Positions 7,035 to 13,323 of a stretch of DNA of 17,910 bases are shown piece by piece. Source of the stretch: Flavobacterium sp. (GTDB lineage: Bacteria; Bacteroidota; Bacteroidia; Flavobacteriales; Flavobacteriaceae). The stretch lies in NCBI GenBank assembly GCA_005792865.1, contig SXQR01000065.1:1-17910 (forward strand), written 5' to 3'. The notes beneath the pieces are model-generated. The model was not told where the DNA came from. It did not search any database and saw only the letters and a program-made list of their open reading frames with translations. The translations under genes and the position numbers were made by a program. Position 1 is the first letter of the stretch. Each line of letters opens with the position of its first letter.

Positions 7035-8099
7035 ATGGACAATCAAGTAAAGGCCTGGGGCACCACTGCACCTGAAGCCGACCTCACGCAGATGAATATT
7101 CAGCGGCGCATGCCGACTCCCTCGGACGTCGAGATCGACATCCTTTATTGCGGGGTTTGCCACAGCGACCTGCACACCGCAAGGAACGATTGGGGCGGGA
7201 CCGTATATCCCGCCGTTCCCGGACATGAGATCGTTGGCCGGGTGACACGTGTGGGCGAGGGCGTCAGCCGGTTCAAGGCAGGCGATCTGGTGGGCGTGGG
7301 TTGCCTTGTGGATTCGTGCCGCTCATGCGAAAGCTGCCGCAAGGACCTTGAACAATATTGCCTGAATGGATTTACCGGCACCTATAACAGCGCAGACCGC
7401 CACCTGGGCTCGGTGACCTACGGCGGCTATTCCGAAAAGATTGTCGTGACCGAGGATTTTGTCCTCCGGATGCCCGAGAATCTCGATCCCGCCGCCGCCG
7501 CACCGCTGCTTTGCGCGGGCATCACGACGTGGTCGCCACTCCGTCACTGGAAGGTGGGGCCGGGCAGCCGTGTGGCCGTCGTGGGATTGGGCGGCCTCGG
7601 TCATATGGCCATCAAGCTCGCCAAAGGCCTGGGCGCTTCGGTCGCGCTGTTCTCACGTTCGCCCGAAAAGACAAAGGATGCCCTTGACCTTGGCGCCGAT
7701 GAAGTCATTTTTTCCACGAGCGACCAGGAGATGCGCGCCGCCGCGGGTCGATTTGACCTTATAATCGATACCGTTCCCTATGTGCACGATGTAAATCCTT
7801 ACGTTGGTACCCTCAACATTAGCGGAACGCTCGTGATGGTTGGTTTTCTCGGCGGACTCGAGCCGGTATTGAACACGGTTCCGATGATCCTCGGCCGGAA
7901 GGCAGTCGCAGGATCGGTCATCGGCGGGATTGCCGAAACACAGGAAATGCTGGATTTTTGCGGCAAGCACAATATCGTTTCCGAAATTGAGATGATCGAC
8001 ATGCAGGACATCAACCGCGCGTACCAGCGCATGTTGCGCAGCGATGTCAAGTACCGTTTCGTCATCGACATGGCCTCGCTAAAGGGCAGGAGTTCGTAA
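7035..8099 (+). CDS. Zinc-dependent NAD(P)-linked alcohol/aldehyde dehydrogenase (CAD/YahK-like)
   Basis: A 354-residue medium-chain dehydrogenase of the cinnamyl-alcohol-dehydrogenase type. Catalytic zinc ligands are C42 (CGVCHSDLH), H64 (GHE) and C160 (LLCAGIT). The four structural-zinc cysteines are C95, C98, C101 and C109. The cofactor fold starts with GLGGLGH at 184-190. Length and motif order match E. coli YahK and related broad-range aldehyde reductases, which usually prefer NADPH. The likely role is interconversion of aldehydes and alcohols, perhaps detoxification; the natural substrate cannot be told. The start at 7035 gives the canonical N-terminus with VKAWGTTAPEADL. The following kinase gene is only 17 nt away on the same strand, but that gap carries its own exact -7 box, so co-transcription is not assured. 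Confidence 0.9.
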   Translation: MDNQVKAWGTTAPEADLTQMNIQRRMPTPSDVEIDILYCGVCHSDLHTARNDWGGTVYPAVPGHEIVGRVTRVGEGVSRFKAGDLVGVGCLVDSCRSCESCRKDLEQYCLNGFTGTYNSADRHLGSVTYGGYSEKIVVTEDFVLRMPENLDPAAAAPLLCAGITTWSPLRHWKVGPGSRVAVVGLGGLGHMAIKLAKGLGASVALFSRSPEKTKDALDLGADEVIFSTSDQEMRAAAGRFDLIIDTVPYVHDVNPYVGTLNISGTLVMVGFLGGLEPVLNTVPMILGRKAVAGSVIGGIAETQEMLDFCGKHNIVSEIEMIDMQDINRAYQRMLRSDVKYRFVIDMASLKGRSS

Positions 8100-8104
8100 T
8101 TGCG

Positions 8105-8112
8105 TACCTTTG
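8105..8112 (+). promoter_or_regulatory. -7 promoter box directly before the soluble histidine kinase
   Basis: TACCTTTG is an exact TAnnTTTG match squeezed into the 17-nt gap between the dehydrogenase stop and the kinase ATG at 8117. Only 4 nt separate box and start codon, so a transcript from here would be leaderless or nearly so. Confidence 0.45.
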
Positions 8113-8116
8113 CGGC

Positions 8117-9226
8117 ATGCCCCAAAAGCCTGTCGTAGAAATATCGACCGAGGAAAAACTCCAGGAAAGGATCAAGGAGCTCAGCTGTCTGTACAACATT
8201 TCCAACGCGCTGCTCTCAGGCGGATCGGCTCCGGACGCTTTTTTGAACGTGACGATGATCATGAAGCAGGCCTGGCGGTTTCCGGACGACGCCGTGGCAG
8301 AAATCAGGCTTGGGGACATCCACGTTTTCAGCAACCCCATTCCCTTTGAATCGGTCTGCCAGGAGGAGAAACTCGTGGTATTCGACCGCGAGATGGGATA
8401 CGTGCGTGTGCATTATGGGAACAAGGCCTTTACGCAGGCGCATTTCCTTGAAGATGAAAAATTGTTGCTGCGCAAGGTGGCCGACGAGCTCTGCATCTTT
8501 TACGAGAAGCAGGTCAACGAGAAAAAAATTGAGGTCCTGCAGAAGAAGGCCGAACAGGCCCACCGTCTCTCGGTACTGGGCGAGATCACCGCGGGCATTG
8601 CGCATGAGCTCAACACGCCGCTTGGCAATATCCTCGGTTTCGCCGAACTGCTCAGCGCGAATGCACCGGATACCAAAAGCCGCGACGACGCCGCCAAAGT
8701 CCTCAAGGCCGCCGTTTACGCGCGCGAGATCGTCAAGAAACTCATGTTCTTTGCATGCGACATGCCCCAGAATATATCACAGGTCGCCATCAAGCCCGTC
8801 ATCGACCAGGCGCTCGCACTGGTGGAACCCAATTTCCGAAAAGCGGGGCTTGAACACCGCTTCATTTGCGACGATCCCGACATCACGGCGCAGGTAGATC
8901 CATTGCAATTGACACAGGTCCTGTTCAACCTGCTGGTCAACGCCATCCAGTTCTCGGCGGCGGGTAAAACCGTCACCATTACCGCTTTCGCCACTTCGGG
9001 GGAACTGGTGATCGACGTCGCGGACAACGGCACCGGAATTTCCGAGGAGGTTCGACCCAGGATCTTTGACCCGTTCTTCACGACAAGGCCGGTGGGCGAG
9101 GGTTCGGGACTGGGGCTCAGTGTGGTCCATGGCATTGTCAAGAGCCACCGTGGCAGCATCGAGGCATTTCCCAATGTTCCGCAGGGGACGGTCTTTCGCG
9201 TACAATTACCTTTGATCCACAAATGA
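8117..9226 (+). CDS. Soluble sensor histidine kinase, partner of the NtrC-type regulator
   Basis: A 369-residue cytoplasmic kinase without membrane helices. Residues about 10-130 form a GAF-like sensor module (CLYNISNALLSGG, then FLEDEKLLLRKVADEL), joined by a coiled coil (about 128-150) to the phosphoacceptor helix with GIAHELNTPLG (H163). The ATPase domain has the N-box LFNLLVNAIQF (269-279; N275), DNGTGIS (303-309), FDPFFTT (317-323) and GSGLGLSVVHGI (329-340). This H-box and ATPase style is that of NtrB-like kinases that partner sigma54 activators. The gene overlaps the next by 4 nt (ATGA), so kinase and regulator are translationally coupled and very likely form one two-component system. 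The signal is unknown; the soluble sensor suggests an internal cue such as a metabolite or redox state. An exact -7 box lies 4 nt before its ATG. Confidence 0.92.
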   Translation: MPQKPVVEISTEEKLQERIKELSCLYNISNALLSGGSAPDAFLNVTMIMKQAWRFPDDAVAEIRLGDIHVFSNPIPFESVCQEEKLVVFDREMGYVRVHYGNKAFTQAHFLEDEKLLLRKVADELCIFYEKQVNEKKIEVLQKKAEQAHRLSVLGEITAGIAHELNTPLGNILGFAELLSANAPDTKSRDDAAKVLKAAVYAREIVKKLMFFACDMPQNISQVAIKPVIDQALALVEPNFRKAGLEHRFICDDPDITAQVDPLQLTQVLFNLLVNAIQFSAAGKTVTITAFATSGELVIDVADNGTGISEEVRPRIFDPFFTTRPVGEGSGLGLSVVHGIVKSHRGSIEAFPNVPQGTVFRVQLPLIHK

Positions 9227-10545
9227 TGGCGATGAGAAAGGAAAATGTCCTAATAGTGGACGACGACTACGACATGCTGGAGTTGCTCCACCGGCATCTT
9301 AGGGCGATGGAATTCCATACCTACAGGGCTTCCTCTGTGCACGAGGCCATAGAGATCCTCCAGGGAGGGAGCATCGACCTGCTTATCACGGACCTTCAGA
9401 TGCCCGGGATCAACGGTCTGGAACTCATCAGGTACGCCCGCGAGCATTACCCAGAAATCCCCAAACTTGTCGTGACCGGTTTTCCGACCGTGGACAATGC
9501 GGTGGGCGCCATTAAGGCAGGCGCATTGGAATTTCTTTCGAAACCTTTTACTGGTGAAGAACTCCGATCCGCCATCAGGAAGTCCATCGCCGAAACCGCA
9601 CCGGCACTGTCAAACAGTAGCGGGATAACCTCCTATGCAGGCATGACGGGACATTCGCCGCATTTTAGGAACATGGTGGATGTCATTGAACGCGTCAAGG
9701 ACAACCGGGCCACGATATTGATCACCGGGGAGAGCGGTACGGGGAAGGAGCTCGTGGCGCGCGCGATCCATTTTGAGGGCGCGTTCGCATCGGGCCCGTT
9801 CATTGCCGTGAATTGCGGTGCGTTGCCGGAGCATTGGCTGGCATCGGAATTGTTCGGGTGTGCCAAAGGATCCTTTACCGGCGCTAACGAGGCCCGGGCA
9901 GGTTTATTCGAGAAGGCGGACGGCGGTACGATTTTCCTCGATGAAATCGGGAACGCGCCCCTCAATGTCCAGGCACGGATGCTCCGCGTGTTGCAGGAAA
10001 GGGAAGTGTCCCGGATCGGCGAGTCGCACGCACGGCCCGTCAGCATCCGGATCATTGCCGCGACAAATGCCGATCTGTCAAGGATGGTGGCATCGGGTGC
10101 ATTCAGGGAAGACCTTTATTACCGGCTCAATGTGGTGAACATTGAAACGCCACCGCTCCGGGACAGGCCGCAGGATATCGTGCCGCTGGCCGAAATGTTC
10201 ATCAGGAAGTACAGCACCGAATTCTCCAGGCCCGCTCCGGCTATCCTTCCCGATGCGCGCACATTGCTCGAGCGGCATTCCTGGCCTGGCAATGTCCGCG
10301 AGCTGGAAAATGTCATCCAACGGTTGGTCATCCTCCACGACGGCGACATCGGCATCCAGGCGCTGCCGGAGAACCTCAAGTATGCGATCGAAAAAGAAGG
10401 CCAGCCGCTGCAACCGCTTCGCGAGGTGGAACGCGATCATATCATGAAAGTGCTGTCCCACTGCGGCAACAATAAGACGCGTGCCGCCGAAATCCTCGGC
10501 ATCGACCGCAAGACGCTCCGGCTCAAGCTGGGCGAAAACGGGTAA
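9223..10545 (+). CDS. NtrC-family sigma54-dependent response regulator
   Basis: A 440-residue three-domain activator. The receiver domain spans residues about 8-122 (acidic pocket D13-D15, phosphoacceptor D57 in LLITDLQMPG, T85, K107). The AAA+ domain spans about 140-375 with Walker A GESGTGKE (169-176), sigma54-contact loop GSFTGA (216-221), Walker B GGTIFLDE (234-241) and an arginine-rich sensor segment FREDLYYRLNVV. A Fis-type helix-turn-helix closes the protein (about 405-436, ending TRAAEILGIDRKTLRLKL). The usual loop is GAFTGA; the alanine is serine here. The start is the first of closely spaced in-frame ATGs at 9223, 9226 and 9232, overlapping the kinase stop. The protein should bind upstream dyad sites and open sigma54 promoters using ATP. 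The best candidate target is the -24/-12 sequence 109 nt beyond its own stop codon. Confidence 0.95.
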   Translation: MMAMRKENVLIVDDDYDMLELLHRHLRAMEFHTYRASSVHEAIEILQGGSIDLLITDLQMPGINGLELIRYAREHYPEIPKLVVTGFPTVDNAVGAIKAGALEFLSKPFTGEELRSAIRKSIAETAPALSNSSGITSYAGMTGHSPHFRNMVDVIERVKDNRATILITGESGTGKELVARAIHFEGAFASGPFIAVNCGALPEHWLASELFGCAKGSFTGANEARAGLFEKADGGTIFLDEIGNAPLNVQARMLRVLQEREVSRIGESHARPVSIRIIAATNADLSRMVASGAFREDLYYRLNVVNIETPPLRDRPQDIVPLAEMFIRKYSTEFSRPAPAILPDARTLLERHSWPGNVRELENVIQRLVILHDGDIGIQALPENLKYAIEKEGQPLQPLREVERDHIMKVLSHCGNNKTRAAEILGIDRKTLRLKLGENG

Positions 10546-10598
10546 TTTCTCCCCAACGCGGTGAAAATCGCCCCGGCGTAATTCTTCGAACTATTTAC

Positions 10599-10612
10599 TT
10601 ATAAATTTATAA
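10599..10612. promoter_or_regulatory. Perfect 14-bp AT palindrome, candidate activator site
   Basis: TTATAAATTTATAA is its own reverse complement. It lies 42 nt upstream of the GG of the candidate sigma54 promoter, in the range used by enhancer-binding proteins or bending proteins. The heptamer GTAATTC also recurs at 10578-10584 and 10619-10625, 41 bp apart. AT-richness makes chance palindromes possible. Confidence 0.35.
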
Positions 10613-10614
10613 TC

Positions 10615-10639
10615 ATTTGTAATTCAATAGATTGCAAAT
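10615..10639. promoter_or_regulatory. Imperfect inverted repeat, candidate NtrC-type binding site
   Basis: ATTTGTAAT (10615-10623) and ATTGCAAAT (10631-10639) are inverted copies with one mismatch in nine and a 7-bp spacer. The size and spacing resemble binding sites of Fis-type helix-turn-helix dimers. It sits between the 14-bp palindrome and the -24 element. Confidence 0.35.
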
Positions 10640-10652
10640 TTATTTTGTGCCC

Positions 10653-10668
10653 CGGTACGGGCTTTGCC
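10653..10668 (+). promoter_or_regulatory. Candidate sigma54 (-24/-12) promoter for the response regulator/gdh operon
   Basis: The sequence CGGTACGGGCTTTGCC has GG at 10654-10655 and GC at 10666-10667 separated by exactly 10 nt, the invariant sigma54 spacing. Against TGGCACG-N4-TTGCA it matches all of GG, ACG and TTGC and differs at three less conserved bases. The expected start site is near 10678, 16 nt before the ATG at 10694. A gene for a sigma54 activator lies immediately upstream. Confidence 0.6.
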
Positions 10669-10693
10669 AATGGCGGCGTCAACAACATAAGCC

Positions 10694-11170
10694 ATGCAAA
10701 GATTCATTTCCCCTTTCCCCGCGGGCAGCGAATACCAAACCATTGACTGCCTGCTGATTGATGACGACCCGGATGAGGCCGACATCTTTGGGCTCGCCCT
10801 TTCCCGGACCGGTCTCAGGGCCAAATGCCGCCACGCGGTCAACGGACTCGATGGACTTGAAATGCTCAAGACAGGGCCGGTCCCCGACATTATTTTCCTG
10901 GATCTCAACATGCCCCGGATCGGGGGCAAGGAATGCCTGAAGATCTTCCGGTCCATGTCGGCACTGGACATGGTGCCCGTGGTGATCTATTCCACCTCGA
11001 CCGACCTGTATGAAATCCAGGAGACCAAACGGCTGGGGGCGTCGCATTACTTGGCCAAGACCCCTGCGGTCAATGAACTTGCCGAGATCCTGCAACACCT
11101 GTTTTACCGCAAGAACCTGCCGTATTGGCTCAACCTCACACTCGACAATGTTGAAAGCAACAATTATTAA
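10694..11170 (+). CDS. Single-domain response regulator (CheY/Rcp1-like)
   Basis: A 158-residue stand-alone receiver domain. The acidic pocket is D23-D25 (LLIDDDPDE), the phosphoacceptor is D70 (IIFLDLNMP), the switch Ser/Thr lies in IYSTST (about 98-103), and the conserved lysine is K122 (YLAKTP). There is no output domain, so it should act by protein-protein contact or as a phosphate shuttle or sink. The layout LNMPRIGGKECLK is typical of Rcp1-like regulators common in Bacteroidota, which often serve PAS-rich kinases such as the orphan at 4040-6883. The short N-terminal extension (MQRFISPFPAGSEY) is unremarkable. It leads an operon with glutamate dehydrogenase only 9 nt downstream, preceded by the candidate sigma54 promoter. 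Which kinase phosphorylates it is unknown. Confidence 0.9.
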   Translation: MQRFISPFPAGSEYQTIDCLLIDDDPDEADIFGLALSRTGLRAKCRHAVNGLDGLEMLKTGPVPDIIFLDLNMPRIGGKECLKIFRSMSALDMVPVVIYSTSTDLYEIQETKRLGASHYLAKTPAVNELAEILQHLFYRKNLPYWLNLTLDNVESNNY

Positions 11171-11179
11171 TTCAAGATC

Positions 11180-12460
11180 ATGATCACAACAGCAAGCGGG
11201 AAGCCGCAAAACATGACAGAAATCGTACTCGGGCAGTTCAACAGGACCGCCGAAGCGATGAAACTGGACCCGGACATCAAGAAAATACTATCGATCACCA
11301 ACAATGAGATCGTGGTCAACTTCCCCGTGCGGATGGACAATGGAAAGATCGAGGTGTTCACGGGTTACCGCGTCCAGCACAACAACGTCCTCGGGCCGTA
11401 CAAGGGCGGCCTGCGTTACCACCGCTCGGTGGATTTGGAAGATACGCGCGCACTGGCCATGTGGATGACCTGGAAGACCGCATTGGCCGGACTTCCCTAT
11501 GGCGGTGCAAAGGGCGGTATCCAACTTGACCCCGCACAGTACTCCAAAGCCGAACTTGAACGCATTACCCGTCGTTTTGCGTTTGCATTGGGTGACAATA
11601 TCGGGCCGGACCACGATATTCCCGCACCCGACGTCAACACTGGCGAGCAGACGATGGCCTGGATTGCCGATACCTACATGTCCACGCGCCGGCCGTCGGA
11701 GCGATCCCTGAACCAACACGTAGTGACCGGGAAACCCGTCGGGTTTGGAGGATTGGAAGGTCGTGACCGCGCCACCGGCTACGGTGTCTTTCTTTCGCTG
11801 AAGCTGTTTTACAAGGGCCGCGGGGAAACGCTCGCCGGCAAGACCTTCATCGTCCAGGGCTTCGGAAATGTGGGGTATTGGGCCGCGCATTTCCTTGATT
11901 CTGACGGGGCGGTGCTGACCGGTGTCCAGGATGTGGACGCGTCAATCGTGAACCCGGAAGGCATCAGCGTCCATAAACTGTATGATTTCACCAAACACAA
12001 CGGGGGATCGGTGAAGGGCTTCAACATGGCTGCACCGGTGGACCGGGAGGATTTTTTCGCGACAAAATGTGACATCGTGATCCCGGCAGCGCTCGGGAAC
12101 CAGATCACGGCCGAAAATGCCTACCTGATCGATGCGACCGTTGTGGCCGAGGGCGCAAACGGCCCTACCGACCGCGAGGGTGAAGCAATATTGCTGCAGA
12201 AGGAAATTGCCCTGATCCCGGACATTCTCTGTAACTCGGGCGGCGTGATCGGCAGTTATTTCGAGTGGCTCCAGAACCGTTCGGGCGAGATCTGGCACCT
12301 TGAGGAGGTGATGCAGAAGATCGAAAGGAAATTTTCGGCAACATTTGAAAAGGTGGCCGCAATCGCATCGGAAGGAAAAACGGACATGCGCACCGCGGCC
12401 TACATACTGGCGTTGTCGCGGATCGAAAAAGCTTATAAACACAGGGGGATTTTCCCTTGA
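11180..12460 (+). CDS. gdhA: Glutamate dehydrogenase (Glu/Leu/Phe/Val dehydrogenase family)
   Basis: A 426-residue hexameric-type glutamate dehydrogenase, interconverting glutamate and 2-oxoglutarate plus ammonium. Substrate-binding and catalytic residues are visible: K75 in GPYKGGLRYH, K99 in MTWKTAL, K111 in YGGAKGGI and the catalytic aspartate D151 in IPAPDVNTG. The Rossmann domain begins with GFGNVG at 227-232. The acidic residue following the second strand of that fold usually decides NAD versus NADP preference; I did not assign it. Length fits the short (about 420-residue) bacterial/archaeal type rather than the 450-residue E. coli type. The first ATG at 11180 is used; an ATG at 11213 would remove 11 poorly conserved residues and cannot be excluded. 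The gene is flanked by a response regulator (9 nt upstream) and a Rnk-like gene (14 nt downstream), so it appears to be the metabolic core of this operon. The symbol reflects family only. Confidence 0.94.
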   Translation: MITTASGKPQNMTEIVLGQFNRTAEAMKLDPDIKKILSITNNEIVVNFPVRMDNGKIEVFTGYRVQHNNVLGPYKGGLRYHRSVDLEDTRALAMWMTWKTALAGLPYGGAKGGIQLDPAQYSKAELERITRRFAFALGDNIGPDHDIPAPDVNTGEQTMAWIADTYMSTRRPSERSLNQHVVTGKPVGFGGLEGRDRATGYGVFLSLKLFYKGRGETLAGKTFIVQGFGNVGYWAAHFLDSDGAVLTGVQDVDASIVNPEGISVHKLYDFTKHNGGSVKGFNMAAPVDREDFFATKCDIVIPAALGNQITAENAYLIDATVVAEGANGPTDREGEAILLQKEIALIPDILCNSGGVIGSYFEWLQNRSGEIWHLEEVMQKIERKFSATFEKVAAIASEGKTDMRTAAYILALSRIEKAYKHRGIFP

Positions 12461-12474
12461 TAAAATTTAAAGAG

Positions 12475-12897
12475 ATGAAATACGATAAATTAATCATTGA
12501 AAAAAGGGAGATGTTGCTGCTGCAACAGATACTGGCGCGGATCCCGAAGCGCATGGACGATTCCTACCGCGCTTCCCTTGACCGGCTTGGCGAGGAACTC
12601 TCCCTTGCCAGGGTGGTGGAGGATCAAGACATGCCCGCCGATGTGGTCCGGTTCAATTCGATCGTCACGATCGTCGATCCGCGCAGGAAGCAGCACGCTT
12701 TCCAGATCGTCACCCCCGAACGCGGCAACATCCAGCAAAACCGCCTGTCGATCATTGCGCCCATGGGGCTCGCACTGTTTGGATACTCGCAAGACGATGC
12801 CGTGCGATGGCAATTTCCGGGCGGAGAGCAGACCATCCGGATCACGAGGGTCGAGCAGGATGAGCCGCAATTAAAAGCCGTTGGCCATGACCGCTAG
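12475..12897 (+). CDS. GreA/GreB C-terminal-like (Rnk-type) RNA polymerase-interacting protein
   Basis: A 140-residue protein starting MKYDKLIIEKREMLLLQQIL. A TTG at 12457 would extend it by six residues but overlaps the gdh stop, so the ATG at 12475 is preferred. Residues about 1-45 are helical. From about 55 to 130 the protein follows the FKBP-like C-terminal domain of transcript-cleavage factors: VRFNSIVTIVDP, FQIVTPERGN, NRLSIIAPMGLALFGYSQDDAVRWQFPGG. It lacks the long acidic coiled coil with which GreA/GreB reach the polymerase active site, placing it with Rnk-like proteins that bind the secondary channel without supporting cleavage. Rnk was first described as a regulator of nucleoside diphosphate kinase. 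Its place behind glutamate dehydrogenase suggests a regulatory output in the same stress or nutrient response. Its stop overlaps the start of the next gene. Confidence 0.82.
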   Translation: MKYDKLIIEKREMLLLQQILARIPKRMDDSYRASLDRLGEELSLARVVEDQDMPADVVRFNSIVTIVDPRRKQHAFQIVTPERGNIQQNRLSIIAPMGLALFGYSQDDAVRWQFPGGEQTIRITRVEQDEPQLKAVGHDR

Positions 12898-13291
12898 GCA
12901 TTTTGCCGGAGACGACCTCGCGATAGCGGGGCTTTCCGGGGACCTGGCGCGCTGGCAACAGGAAATCGAGCTGGTCAACATAGAATTGATCTTCTACCGC
13001 AATCTCATCGGCACGCACCAAAAGGAACAGGACACCTGGAGTGCCCAGGATTACGAAAACCTGTTGGGCAGCATCCGCAATATCCAGGATTACAACCAGA
13101 GCTACCAGCACCAGTTCCTGAACTTTTCAAACGGGCTGCGCAAAATGGATGAATGCCAGGACCTGCAATGCGAGGCGCATTTTGCCCGCAATTACCTCGA
13201 TTTCAAGGCCGAGATCGAGGCGCACTTTGCGCAATACAAGCAATTCAAGCGCAATCTTTTCACGTTCCTCAAAACCCGATATAATTATTGA
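12887..13291 (+). CDS. Unrecognised helical protein, last gene of the gdh operon
   Basis: A 134-residue protein starting MTARHFAGDDLAIAGLSG at the ATG at 12887; a TTG two codons earlier is less likely. Its start overlaps the stop of the Rnk-like gene by 11 nt, so translation is probably coupled. The sequence is rich in Q, E, N, F and Y, with little glycine or proline after residue 20. The pattern suggests three or four amphipathic helices (about 19-45, 53-85, 87-115, 117-132), for example WQQEIELVNIELIFYRNLIG and the closing FKRNLFTFLKTRYNY. There is no signal peptide, membrane helix, cysteine cluster or enzyme motif. It could be a small helical bundle binding the Rnk-like protein or polymerase, or a histidine-phosphotransfer-like scaffold, but no conserved phospho-histidine motif is visible. 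The function is unknown. A hairpin terminator follows within 5 nt. Confidence 0.75.
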   Translation: MTARHFAGDDLAIAGLSGDLARWQQEIELVNIELIFYRNLIGTHQKEQDTWSAQDYENLLGSIRNIQDYNQSYQHQFLNFSNGLRKMDECQDLQCEAHFARNYLDFKAEIEAHFAQYKQFKRNLFTFLKTRYNY

Positions 13292-13295
13292 TTGC

Positions 13296-13322
13296 AAAGC
13301 GCTCCCCAGGGGCGCTTTTTTT
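13296..13322 (+). terminator. Intrinsic terminator at the end of the gdh operon
   Basis: The stem AAAGCGC (13296-13302) pairs with GCGCTTT (13312-13318); the TCCCCAGGG loop can pair further internally. A run of seven T ends at 13322. The convergent SLC13 gene stops at 13324, so the structure lies between the two 3' ends. Confidence 0.85.
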
Positions 13323-13323
13323 A

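Noticed and set aside
8089..8103. Second sigma54-like site before the soluble kinase
   Set aside because: GG and GC are separated by 11 nt rather than the required 10, and the flanking bases match poorly; the exact -7 box just downstream is a better promoter.
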